Shown piece by piece: positions 52,010 through 60,447 of a stretch of DNA of 64,000 nt. Made by a program: the position numbers and the translations under genes. Location of the stretch: the NCBI RefSeq assembly GCF_002237555.1, contig NZ_CP022540.1, forward strand, positions 2,609,001-2,673,000. The letters are read 5' to 3'. The notes beneath the pieces were generated by a model. The model saw nothing but the letters and a program-made list of their open reading frames with translations, was not told the origin of the DNA and ran no database searches. This DNA comes from Antarctobacter heliothermus. Lineage in GTDB: Bacteria; Pseudomonadota; Alphaproteobacteria; Rhodobacterales; Rhodobacteraceae. The first letter of the stretch is position 1. Every line of letters starts with the position of its first letter.

Positions 52010-53138
52010 GAAGGTAACCTGCCATTGGCTGAGCGCGCCTGTCGAACGCCCATTCACGTCGTCGCGTGGCTGGCTTTACAGCACACGCAACACCTGCCTG
52101 GTCGAGATCGAGACCGACGATGGCGTCGTCGGATGGGGAGAATGCTATGGCCCCTCTGCCGTTGCCAAGGCGTTTATCGAGACGCAACTGGCCGGCCAGA
52201 TCATCGGCAGGGATCCGTTTGACGTCGAGGTGATCTGGGAACACCTTTACAATCGCATCAAGGACTACGGTCAAACAGGGATGGCCATCGCGGCGATCAG
52301 CGGTATCGATATCGCGCTGTGGGACATCATCGGCAAGGTCACCGACAAGCCTGTTCACAAGCTGATTGGCGGCGCGTTCCGCAACGAGGTTCAGGCATAC
52401 GCCACCGGCCTGTATTTCATCGACATGGACCGGGTGACCGAGGAAGCCGTCGAAGAGGCTCAGAAATTCGTCTCGGAAGGCTTTCGGGCCATCAAGATGA
52501 AAATTGGCCTGGGGTCGCTGCAAAAGGACATCGACCGTGTCGCCGCCGTACGCGACGCCATCGGCCCCGATGTGCGCCTCATGGTCGACGCCAACCACTG
52601 CTACTCGGTGCCGAACGCGATACGCCTCGGTCGCAAGCTCCAAGAATTGGATATCGACTGGTTCGAAGAACCGATTTCACCCGAGGACATCGACGGCTAC
52701 GTCGAGGTATCGCGCGCGCTCGATATGGCCGTGGCGGGCGGTGAGAACGACTTCACCCGTTTCGGTTTTCGCGACAAGATCGTGCGCAAGGCGATGGATA
52801 TTGTACAACCCGACGTCTGCGCTGCGGGCGGACTGACCGAATGCAAGAAGATCGCCGCCATGGCCAGCGCACATGGTGTCGAATGCGTGCCGCATGCCTG
52901 GGGGTCAGCGGTTGGCCTTGCCGCGACGATCCACTTTCTCGCGTCGCTTCCGGATCAGCCTCCATGCCTTGTGCCACAACCTGTCCTGCTGGAGTTCGAG
53001 CAAGAGGAAAACCCCTTCCGCGACTTTCTGGCCAAAGAGCCGATCGTACAGAAATCCGGCGTGGTTGCCGTGCCGGGCGGACCCGGGTTGGGGATCGAGG
53101 TCGATCGCGATGTTATCCAGAAATACCGGGTGGCCTGA
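51999..53138 (+). CDS. Mandelate racemase/muconate lactonizing enzyme family protein (enolase superfamily)
   Basis: A 379-residue enzyme of the MR subgroup. The K-x-K motif is K166-M-K168, metal ligands are D197 (LMVDANH), E223 (FEEP) and E249 (GGEN), and the His-Asp dyad is H299 (VPHAWG) with D272 (VQPDVC). This is the full acid/base set for dehydration, epimerisation or cycloisomerisation of a sugar acid or its lactone. GWGECYG near 45 is typical of galactarolactone-cycloisomerase-like members. It is embedded in a sugar-acid-type operon between the TTT importer and an FAH-family gene. Confidence 0.88.
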   Translation: MKIKKVTCHWLSAPVERPFTSSRGWLYSTRNTCLVEIETDDGVVGWGECYGPSAVAKAFIETQLAGQIIGRDPFDVEVIWEHLYNRIKDYGQTGMAIAAISGIDIALWDIIGKVTDKPVHKLIGGAFRNEVQAYATGLYFIDMDRVTEEAVEEAQKFVSEGFRAIKMKIGLGSLQKDIDRVAAVRDAIGPDVRLMVDANHCYSVPNAIRLGRKLQELDIDWFEEPISPEDIDGYVEVSRALDMAVAGGENDFTRFGFRDKIVRKAMDIVQPDVCAAGGLTECKKIAAMASAHGVECVPHAWGSAVGLAATIHFLASLPDQPPCLVPQPVLLEFEQEENPFRDFLAKEPIVQKSGVVAVPGGPGLGIEVDRDVIQKYRVA

Positions 53139-54058
53139 TGCGCTTTGTCACCTTCAACGAAGGCGGTCGCACGCGCGCCGGCGTGCTGACAGGGCAGGCT
53201 GACGACGATTCAGCCGAGCAGGGCGAGGTATTGGACCTCGCCCACCACACCCTCAAGGATTGCTTGGGCGGTGTCGCGCCCGACCTGCTTGAAATGGTGT
53301 CGGCGGGCCTTGATCCGATCGCCCGGCGCCTTGCCGCGCTGGGGCAGCCTTCGGCATCGGCCTGTTTGCCCTTGCAGACAGTTCAGTTGCTGGCACCGCT
53401 GCCGAACCCGCCCCGTATCGTGGGCGCGGCACACAACTACACCTGCGCCCTGAAAGAGCGCGGCGTGCCCGCACCAAAAGCACCGGTTCTGTTCGAAAAG
53501 TCCGCCTTGACCGTCATCGGCCCGGGCGCGACCGTGATACTGCCCGAAGGCGCAGGAGGGATCACCTACGAGGCCGAATTGGCCGTGGTCATCGGTCGCC
53601 GCGCCAAGGAGATCACCCCGCAAGAGGCGATGGAATTCGTGGCAGGCTACACGCTGTTCAACGACATCAGCGCGTCCGAGATCATCCGCGCCGATGGCAG
53701 CTTTGACCGGGGCAAGAACTTTCCGACATTCGGACCGATGGGGCCGTGGCTTGCCACACCTGACGAGGTGAACCCGAGCGGAGGCCATCGCGTGACACTC
53801 GAGGTGGACGGCGTTTACCGTCAGGATGGAACAACAGCCGATCTGCTGTTCGGCGTGGCCGAGCTGATCTCCCGCCTCTCACACGCCTCCGCGCTGGAGC
53901 CGGGCACGGTGATCGCCACAGGCACGCCCGCCGGTGTTGCCCCCGTCCAGACTCCACCAACATGGCTTGAGCCCGGAACAGTCATGACCGTCGCCATCGA
54001 AGGGCTTGGGCAGCTTGTCAATCCGGTTGAAAATGGGAGATCCGTCAATGTCGGATGA
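53138..54058 (+). CDS. Fumarylacetoacetate hydrolase (FAH) family protein
   Basis: A 306-residue FAH-fold enzyme. The metal ligands are in GITYEAELAVVIGRRAKEI (two Glu, near residues 148-150) and GYTLFNDISASEI (Asp near 179). RGKNFPTFGPMGPWLATPDEV near 192-212 gives the catalytic Lys. In sugar-acid pathways such enzymes act on 2-keto-3-deoxy acids as dehydratases, hydrolases or tautomerases. ATG 53138 overlaps the previous stop (TGATG). The upstream in-frame extension lies inside the enolase-superfamily gene and is not used. Confidence 0.88.
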   Translation: MRFVTFNEGGRTRAGVLTGQADDDSAEQGEVLDLAHHTLKDCLGGVAPDLLEMVSAGLDPIARRLAALGQPSASACLPLQTVQLLAPLPNPPRIVGAAHNYTCALKERGVPAPKAPVLFEKSALTVIGPGATVILPEGAGGITYEAELAVVIGRRAKEITPQEAMEFVAGYTLFNDISASEIIRADGSFDRGKNFPTFGPMGPWLATPDEVNPSGGHRVTLEVDGVYRQDGTTADLLFGVAELISRLSHASALEPGTVIATGTPAGVAPVQTPPTWLEPGTVMTVAIEGLGQLVNPVENGRSVNVG

Positions 54059-55004
54059 CATCGTACTTCTTACCAATCCGATCCATCCCGACGGTGAAAA
54101 AATCCTCCAGGGGCACGCCCGACTGATCGTCGCGCCTGACACGCAGCCCGACACGTTGCGGCGCTTGGCACAGGACGCGACCGGCATCATCGTTAGGGCG
54201 CAAATGCCTGAGGATATCGCCGATCATGCGCCGCGACTGCGGGGCATGGTGCGACACGGCGTTGGGCTGGATTTTATCCCCGTCGCTCGTGCCACCGAAC
54301 GTGGCATCGTCGTGGCGAACCTGCCCGGCAGCAACACGGATTCAGTGGCTGAGTTCGTCATCGCAGCGCTTCTTAACCTTCGAAGGCCGCATGCCCGCTT
54401 TGACTCCGCACTGCGCGCCGAAGGCTGGGACAAAGCGCGAGCCGCAGCAGGCAGCAACTCCGAGGTCCGTCGCAGCGTACTGGGCGTTGTCGGAGTGGGC
54501 GCGATCGGGTCAAGGGTGGCACAGATCGCCGGAAACGGCTTTGGTATGCGGGTTCTGGGAGCATCGCGCCGCAGCGCCATGCCTGAAGGCGTCGAAGAGG
54601 CAACTCTGGACAGACTTTTCGCCGAAGCGGACGCCGTGGTCCTGAGTTGCGCGCTGACCGACGAAACTCGGGGCTTGGTGGATGCGCAGCGACTGGCTTT
54701 GATGAAGCCCGGTGCAGTGCTGATCAACGTTTCGCGTGGGCCTGTCGTGGACACGTCGGCGCTTGTCGCGGCGCTGAAAGAGGGGCGGCTGGCTGGGGCG
54801 GCTCTTGATGTGCATCAGACCCACCCGCTGTCACCCGACGACGACGTGTTTTCCTGCCCCAACCTGCTGCTGTCCCCGCATGTCGCCGCAATCACTGCAA
54901 CCAGCATGCGGGCAATGAGCGTCGGCGCCGCCGAGGAGATGCGCCGCATCCTGTCTGGCGAAAGCCCCGTCAATTTCGTCAATCCGGAAATTCGCGGCGC
55001 GTGA
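54048..55004 (+). CDS. D-isomer-specific 2-hydroxyacid dehydrogenase
   Basis: A 318-residue NAD(P)-dependent dehydrogenase. The nucleotide motif GVVGVGAIGSRVAQIA lies near residues 146-161. Catalytic residues are the Arg in INVSRGPVVDT near 227, the acid in AALDVHQTHPLS near 259 (Asp/His region with an unusual HQTH instead of the common FEPEP) and the His in LLSPHVAAIT near 280. It probably reduces or oxidises a 2-keto/2-hydroxy acid from the sugar-acid route. It overlaps the FAH-family gene by 11 bases. Confidence 0.9.
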   Translation: MSDDIVLLTNPIHPDGEKILQGHARLIVAPDTQPDTLRRLAQDATGIIVRAQMPEDIADHAPRLRGMVRHGVGLDFIPVARATERGIVVANLPGSNTDSVAEFVIAALLNLRRPHARFDSALRAEGWDKARAAAGSNSEVRRSVLGVVGVGAIGSRVAQIAGNGFGMRVLGASRRSAMPEGVEEATLDRLFAEADAVVLSCALTDETRGLVDAQRLALMKPGAVLINVSRGPVVDTSALVAALKEGRLAGAALDVHQTHPLSPDDDVFSCPNLLLSPHVAAITATSMRAMSVGAAEEMRRILSGESPVNFVNPEIRGA

Positions 55005-55035
55005 CGCCGAAAGCCCTAAGGAGACTTCAGTTCAC

Positions 55036-56175
55036 ATGCGTATCACCGAAATCAAGGCGGTTCCCGTCTCGTTCCGTGTTCCTCAGGGGCAGAATGTTCG
55101 GCTGGGTATCGGGCGCGCGGTCAAGCGCGATGCGGTTCTGGTCAAGGTATCGACCGACGAAGGGATCACCGGCTGGGGCGAGGCACACCACGGGCGCTGC
55201 CCCGGCGCAATCGCCAAGCTGATCGACACCACCATGCAAGAACTGGTGCTGGGTGCCGACCCTCTGGATTCAAACGGCGTCTGGGCAAAGGTGTACCGGA
55301 TGCAGCTTGCCAGTCACGGGATGGGCGCGGCGGCGGCGATGGCTCTTTCGGGCATCGACATCGCCCTGTGGGATATTCGCGGCAAAGCGGCCGGATTGCC
55401 GATCTACCGCCTGCTCGGCGGCGGTTCGCGTCCGACACCCGCATATGCGGGCGGTATTTCTCTTGGCTGGCAACCGCCCGAAAGTCTGGCCGACGAGGCG
55501 CAGGAATACGTCGGAATGGGCTACCGTGCGCTGAAACTTCGGGTCGGCGACAGTGCTGCGATCGACGTGGCGCGGGTAAGCGCGGTACGGCAGGCGGTCG
55601 GCGACGAAATCGACATACTGGTCGACGCCAATACCGGCTATTCGCTGGACGACGTGCGCCGAGTCATGCCCGCCTACCAAGAGCTGGGCATCGGCTGGCT
55701 GGAAGAGCCGTTTCCCCCGCATGATTATCGCGACTATCGGCACGCCGCCGAATACGGCACGGTCCCTCTCGCCGCAGGTGAGAACCATTTCACGCGGTTC
55801 GAGTTTACCCGGATGATTGACGACGGCGTGGTCCGCTTTGCCCAGCCCGACTTGTCCAAGGCAGGCGGCGTCACCGAATGCGCCCGCATCGCAACCATGT
55901 GTTCCGCGTGGAAGATGAGCTTCAACCCGCACACTTCGGCGACCGGAATCAATATGGTTGCGTCGATCCACATGCTGTCCGCGGTGGACAACCCCGGCTA
56001 CTTCGAAGGCGATCTTGCCCGGCACAATCCGTTCCGGGACGAGGTCTGCGGCACGCCCTACGAAATCGACGCAAGCGGCTGTGTATCGCCAAAAGACAAA
56101 CCGGGCCTTGGGGTGGAAATCAATGAGGCCTTTGTCGAGGCGCATCCGTTGATTGAGGGGCCCTGCTACGTCTGA
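55036..56175 (+). CDS. Second mandelate racemase/muconate lactonizing enzyme family protein
   Basis: A 379-residue paralogue of the first enolase-superfamily gene of the operon, with identical residue numbering: D197, E223/E224 (WLEEP), E249 (GEN), D272 (AQPD) and H299 (NPHTSATG). It differs at the lysine motif, where K167-L-R169 replaces K-x-K, leaving a single lysine as the possible S-face base. It also has an unusual N-terminal loop (RVPQGQNVRLGIGRAVKRD). Substrate and outcome (dehydratase or epimerase) are unknown. It begins 31 bases after the dehydrogenase and is the last gene of the operon. Confidence 0.87.
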   Translation: MRITEIKAVPVSFRVPQGQNVRLGIGRAVKRDAVLVKVSTDEGITGWGEAHHGRCPGAIAKLIDTTMQELVLGADPLDSNGVWAKVYRMQLASHGMGAAAAMALSGIDIALWDIRGKAAGLPIYRLLGGGSRPTPAYAGGISLGWQPPESLADEAQEYVGMGYRALKLRVGDSAAIDVARVSAVRQAVGDEIDILVDANTGYSLDDVRRVMPAYQELGIGWLEEPFPPHDYRDYRHAAEYGTVPLAAGENHFTRFEFTRMIDDGVVRFAQPDLSKAGGVTECARIATMCSAWKMSFNPHTSATGINMVASIHMLSAVDNPGYFEGDLARHNPFRDEVCGTPYEIDASGCVSPKDKPGLGVEINEAFVEAHPLIEGPCYV

Positions 56176-56238
56176 AGGAGACTGTTTCACTAATTCCGAG
56201 CGGACCGACCTCAAAGGCTTCAGGGACGGCTCACATCG

Positions 56239-56276
56239 CCAAGCCGAAGACCTCGTGGGCGAGGTCTTCGGCTTGG
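56239..56276 (+). terminator. Strong 17-bp hairpin after the sugar-acid operon
   Basis: Positions 56239-56255 (CCAAGCCGAAGACCTCG) and 56260-56276 are perfect reverse complements around the 4-base loop TGGG. It lies 64 bases after the last gene of the operon. No T run follows. It can fold on either strand and probably protects or ends the transcript. Confidence 0.7.
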
Positions 56277-56513
56277 ACGCCAGATTTCATGTTGCGACAT
56301 GTCTGTTCTTGATGGTTCGGGTGGCTTCGAGGCAGCGGAGGGGCTGTTTGGCTGACGGGAGGGATAGAAAGCTCTTTTGACACCCGAGGACTGGATCGGA
56401 ATTTTGCGGTAGATCGACCGAACCAAAAAAGGGCGGGCGACATCAGCGAGGCTCAGGATGCATTGATCGTGGTCGCACTGTGTGATTCACGTCTTCGATA
56501 CCGGAACTGTAGT

Positions 56514-56666
56514 ATGACTGCTCTTTTCTGGCTGAACGACGCTCAGGTGGGACGTCTGGAACCTTTCTTTCCGATGTCGCACGGGAAGCCCCGGCTTGAT
56601 GACGGGCGGGATTTGAGCGGAATTATCTTCATCAACCTGAGCTACGCCCAGAAATTCGGACACTGA
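56514..56666 (+). pseudogene. Truncated IS5-family transposase, N-terminal 50 residues
   Basis: The frame from ATG 56514 reads MTALFWLNDAQVGRLEPFFP, then SHGKPRLDDGRDLSGIIFIN, the start of the IS5-type transposase commonly annotated in alphaproteobacteria. After IIFINLS the match stops and a TGA follows 10 codons later. The DDE catalytic core is absent, so it is a dead remnant. Confidence 0.8.
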
Positions 56667-56720
56667 CGTAAGCCGCGACTTGTAGTCTGTTGGTCTTCAA
56701 TACGATGGAGATCAAAGAGG

Positions 56721-56780
56721 TCAAAACGGAAGCAACATCACCCAGCCTTTAAGACGAAGGTCGCGTTAGAGGCGCTGAGC
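56721..56780 (+). pseudogene. IS3-family OrfA N-terminal fragment
   Basis: The frame at 56721 reads SKRKQHHPAFKTKVALEAL, the typical helix-turn-helix beginning of IS3-type OrfA. It has no start codon in frame and breaks off at about 56780, where the integrase remnant begins. It is a fragment left by insertion and deletion. Confidence 0.65.
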
Positions 56781-56783
56781 CGC

Positions 56784-56983
56784 GATCTTCGATTACAGGA
56801 TTGCCGGGGCACCGCCGCACCCGATTGCTGAACGCGGGTTTGAGTTTGTCAGAAATCGGTAATCAAATGGGGTGGTCTATCCGCCGTGCCGCTAACGTAA
56901 TTGAACATTGCGACCGCGTTTCACTGAGCGAAACGGACTCTGTGCTGATCAAGTTGGCTCAATCGCAAGGGGGGGGACAGTGA
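56784..56983 (+). pseudogene. Tyrosine recombinase (integrase) C-terminal remnant with frameshift
   Basis: Two frames joined by a one-base deletion near 56819 give the C-terminal end of a site-specific integrase. The first reads DLRLQDCRGTAA; the second continues TRLLNAGLSLSEIGNQMGW with SIRRAANVIEHCDRVS. The HxxR box has Gln instead of His (QDCR), and the usual catalytic Tyr of the ERYA-type segment is Cys (EHCD). With the truncation and frameshift it is inactive. It lies 75 bases from the tRNA-Cys 3' half at 57058, the expected place for the integrase of a tRNA-targeted island. Confidence 0.7.
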
Positions 56984-57057
56984 ACAAAACTATCAACCGA
57001 CCTGCAAACCGCGCACCCCGCGCAATGAGAGAGGTGAGCCAAGTGCTTGAAAATAAA

Positions 57058-57106
57058 TGGAGGCGAGTAGGAGAATCGAACTCCTGTACACGGATTTGCA
57101 ATCCGT
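57058..57106 (-). repeat. 3' half of tRNA-Cys(GCA), attachment-site copy
   Basis: On the minus strand the segment reads the anticodon arm ACGGATTGCAAATCCGT with anticodon GCA, a variable loop, the T arm AGGAGTTCGATTCTCCT and the acceptor 3' strand ACTCGCCTCCA. The stems are perfectly paired. The 5' half (acceptor 5' strand and D arm) is missing: the neighbouring bases beyond 57107 do not form it. It is therefore a 3' duplicate produced by integration, not a working tRNA gene. Confidence 0.85.
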
Positions 57107-57110
57107 GTAA

Positions 57111-57368
57111 TTTTGTTGATTTCATTGAATTTTCTCATAAAAAGAGATTATCAACGCCCGTGAAATATCAATGGGTTAACTGTCTAGTTGTAAAATGAAA
57201 ACAGCATATAACGGACAGTAAAACCGCTTTCGCTGTTACGTAGTCTACTCTGATCGCGACATTTCGCAAAAAGATGTTTGCTGTCAAGTGATGAGGCCGA
57301 TCTGCGAAAGGCGAGGAAAATGTCCCTCGCTCAAATCAACGCGGACCATAGCTATCTCCAAAGCATCA
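57111..57368. other. AT-rich gene-free interval right of the tRNA-Cys remnant
   Basis: About 260 bases, clearly more AT-rich than the neighbourhood, between the tRNA-Cys fragment and the 3' end of the Res gene. No gene or clear terminator was seen. It probably represents the end of the right-hand accessory element. Confidence 0.5.
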
Positions 57369-60300
57369 CTAAGCGCCCCGAACAGCTGACATAAGTTCAG
57401 AAAAATCAGAAACGACATCATACTTCACGCGGTCATTTGGGACGCTGTTCGCGATCTCCGCGAAGAACTTTCTGGCGCACTTGATTTTCTCGCGCTCCAA
57501 CTCGCGGAACTTGAGAGACGGCTGAGAGCCCTTTGTTTCCGCGACAAAATAGATGTGCTGAACCGCTTTCTCTTTGAAAGCTATCGCCCAGTCGGGGTTG
57601 TAGTCACCGACGGGCGTGGGGATCAGAAACCCCTGCGGTAGCTTCGAATAGACGACGATTTCTTTGCTTGTATCCAGGTCTTCGACAAATTTTCGTTCGA
57701 CTCCGGATTCGACCACAGCATAATCGTAAATGTGGTTTCGCAACTTCCCGACGGCCTGCGTCAGGTCGGTGCCACTCTGGGTCGCGGGGAAAATATCTGT
57801 GTCGTATCTGTCGGCAGTTGCATCATATGTCAGATGCTCGATGACAGTCGTGGCTTTCTGCTCCTTGATTATGCGTGAGGCTTCGGAGATGAACTGTTCC
57901 GGATTGGCCTGGAACGTCGAGAACTTCGCAGCACTCATTCCGGTTAAGATTTTCCCGATCGTCCCACGCGTCAAGTCCGCACCTTCGGCAAGTTTGCCGA
58001 TGACATCATATGAAACAAGCGAGTGGGCAGAGCTGCTTTTTTCGCTGCGTATACCTGATTGCTTAAACGCAGCTCCGGATCGAAGTTGGGCCTCAGTCAG
58101 CTCATCCGAAAGTTTCCCTTCGGTGACGACGTATTGCAGAGGCGAGACAAACAGATTGCTATCCAAAGCATTGATGCAACGCTTGATGAGATCCTGGGAG
58201 TCAAATTCGACCTGATAGACAGCCTTCCGGTTGATGCGCTGCCAAAGTTCCTGAAACTCCTTCTTTTCGAAGTTCTTGTTTCGCGGGATCGCTTTGGGTT
58301 TGCGGCCATCGCCCACCATGCCCTCGAGCTGGCTTCCGTTGAAGACGGTATCGATCAGCTGCAGGATCTGTTCCTGTTGGTCGAGGAGTTCATCGGGTAA
58401 TGAAGCCAGCGTGCCCGCCTCACGCGCGTCATGATACGCTTGCGTGATGCCATCGTTGTCATCGATGTAGTCGTTCTTGACGAGATAACGCTCGATGCGT
58501 TTGGCCATGTCCTTGGACACAGTGGTTTCACTTCCGTTGACCGTGATCGACTTACCCTCAAAGTATTCCGCGTTAGCCTGGCGCGGGCGCTCCGACAGGT
58601 TTTCGGCGATTTCTTTCTGAAGGCCGCCAACAAAGTCTTTGTAGCTTTCGCTAGCCACAACGGTCAGGACGTTGACGTCATGCACGGTTGCCGCGTGATC
58701 CATACGGTCGCCGTTCTTGTTGACCGAAATGCGGAGGCCCCGGCCGACCTCTTGACGACGCGATATGGTGTTGTCGCTGTGCTTGAGCATGCACATCACA
58801 AAGACGTTCGGATTGTCCCAGCCCTCGCGCAACGCGGAGTGGGAGAAGATGAACCGCGTCGGCTCTTCGAAGGAAAGCAGGCGCTCCTTGTCCTTCAGGA
58901 TCAGATCGTAGGCTGAAACGTCATCAGTCAATCCGGCGAACTCGCCGCGCGCTTTGACCTTTGGATCAACCAGCTTGCCCTTCTTGTCGATCGAGAAATA
59001 GCCGTTGTGGGTTGCTCCGACGTCGATGCTGTCCAGATGCTTTCGGTAAGCCTCATCCTCCAAGGGCAGCTCGCCAAGGTATTCGGCTTTCAGCGCTTCG
59101 TATTCCTCTTCGAAGACGCGGGCATATTCGCCTTTTTCGTCCTCGGCGTCGTAGTCCCGATACTTGGCCACCTCGTCGATGAAAAACAGGGAAAGCACCT
59201 TGATGCCTTTGTCGAACAGCTGCTTTTCGCGCTCAAAGTGGGCCGAGATTGTCTCGCGGATCTGAATGCGGCGGATGTCGCGTTCGGTGATGTCGCCATT
59301 GGCTTCACCGGCTTTCAGAACGGCTCCGTTTGTGAAATGCACCTCGTCCACGCGTGCATCGATGTCAGAGACGACGAAGTCGAGATACTGATCAAGTCCC
59401 TTGGACAGGTCGAACAGATTGCGTCCTTTCTCAACCTTGCGCAGCACCCGCTTGATGCCCGAGTTGGTTTTTACTTCCATCTCAACCCTTGCAACGGGGT
59501 CGCTTTTGGAAATCTGGATGCCCTCAAGGTACAGATACGCATTCGTGCCGGTCAGACCCTTGGCCTGAATGCCGCGCACCTCGATCTTCTTGACTAGCTT
59601 TTGGCTGAACGCATCGACCGCATCCAGACGATGCACTTTGCTGTGGGTTGTCTTGTGGGTCGCAGAATAGCGCAGTATGAACAGCGGATTGAACTTGGGC
59701 AGGGCGTTCTGTGTCGCCGTGCCTTCCATCTTCTGCGGCTCGTCGAGGATCAGGATGGGGCGGTTCTTGGCAATCACATCGATTGGCTTACGCGACTGGA
59801 AATCATCCAGCTCTTCGTAGATCCGTCGGTTGTCGGCTCCTGACGCGTTGAAGGCCTGCACGTTGATCACCATTACATTGATGCCTGCGTCCGAGGAAAA
59901 GCTCTCCAGCTCGTGCAAACGCTTGGAATTATAAATGAAGAACCGTGCCTTCTTGCCGTAGCTTTCGACAAAATGCTCAGCCGTCATCTCCAGCGACTTG
60001 GCCACCCCTTCGCGGATCGCAATTGACGGGACCATGATGATGAACTTGGACCAGCCATAGCGCTTGTTCATCTCGAAGATGGACTTGATGTAGCAATAGG
60101 TCTTGCCCGTGCCGGTCTCCATCTCGATGTCGAGGTTGATGGCCGCGCCGGGTTTGTAGCTGGCGGGTTTCGTGCGGCCGTTTTGATCGACAAAGTGGGT
60201 CAGGCTCTCCGACAACGGCAGGTTCTGGCGCTGCTGCACCTTGCGGATGTTTTCCAGCACTTGGGCCACAGGCATGGCGATGTCGGCATTGCGAAAGCCG

Positions 60301-60443
60301 TCTTCATCGGACCGCATTTGCGCGCGGACACCGGGATCGATCCGGTAGACCTGGGCAGCTGTGTTGGGCTGACCTTCGAAACAATCGACCACGGCCTCGA
60401 CCGCCGCTGTCTGATAGGGTTGCGACTTGAACTTGATCTTCAT
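57369..60443 (-). CDS. Type III restriction enzyme Res subunit
   Basis: A 1024-residue helicase-nuclease. Walker A is T110GTGKT115 in [17 protein letters not shown], Walker B is [11 protein letters not shown] (DEPQ box) near residue 235, and motifs V/VI are [14 protein letters not shown] and [12 protein letters not shown] near 560-595. The C-terminal PD-ExK nuclease has NPDWAI near 950 and FVAETKG (E-x-K) near 972. It cleaves DNA after translocation between two inversely oriented unmethylated sites, together with Mod. It begins 4 bases after the mod stop and is the last gene of the operon. Confidence 0.94.
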   Translation of the reverse strand: MKIKFKSQPYQTAAVEAVVDCFEGQPNTAAQVYRIDPGVRAQMRSDEDGFRNADIAMPVAQVLENIRKVQQRQNLPLSESLTHFVDQNGRTKPASYKPGAAINLDIEMETGTGKTYCYIKSIFEMNKRYGWSKFIIMVPSIAIREGVAKSLEMTAEHFVESYGKKARFFIYNSKRLHELESFSSDAGINVMVINVQAFNASGADNRRIYEELDDFQSRKPIDVIAKNRPILILDEPQKMEGTATQNALPKFNPLFILRYSATHKTTHSKVHRLDAVDAFSQKLVKKIEVRGIQAKGLTGTNAYLYLEGIQISKSDPVARVEMEVKTNSGIKRVLRKVEKGRNLFDLSKGLDQYLDFVVSDIDARVDEVHFTNGAVLKAGEANGDITERDIRRIQIRETISAHFEREKQLFDKGIKVLSLFFIDEVAKYRDYDAEDEKGEYARVFEEEYEALKAEYLGELPLEDEAYRKHLDSIDVGATHNGYFSIDKKGKLVDPKVKARGEFAGLTDDVSAYDLILKDKERLLSFEEPTRFIFSHSALREGWDNPNVFVMCMLKHSDNTISRRQEVGRGLRISVNKNGDRMDHAATVHDVNVLTVVASESYKDFVGGLQKEIAENLSERPRQANAEYFEGKSITVNGSETTVSKDMAKRIERYLVKNDYIDDNDGITQAYHDAREAGTLASLPDELLDQQEQILQLIDTVFNGSQLEGMVGDGRKPKAIPRNKNFEKKEFQELWQRINRKAVYQVEFDSQDLIKRCINALDSNLFVSPLQYVVTEGKLSDELTEAQLRSGAAFKQSGIRSEKSSSAHSLVSYDVIGKLAEGADLTRGTIGKILTGMSAAKFSTFQANPEQFISEASRIIKEQKATTVIEHLTYDATADRYDTDIFPATQSGTDLTQAVGKLRNHIYDYAVVESGVERKFVEDLDTSKEIVVYSKLPQGFLIPTPVGDYNPDWAIAFKEKAVQHIYFVAETKGSQPSLKFRELEREKIKCARKFFAEIANSVPNDRVKYDVVSDFSELMSAVRGA

Positions 60444-60447
60444 GGGG

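Noticed and set aside
50513..52057. 514-residue minus-strand frame over tctA
   Set aside because: Rich in Arg, His and Gln with no domain, a typical antisense frame of a GC-rich membrane-protein gene.
57058..57106. Functional tRNA-Cys gene
   Set aside because: The anticodon and T arms are good, but the 5' acceptor strand and D arm are absent in the flanking bases.
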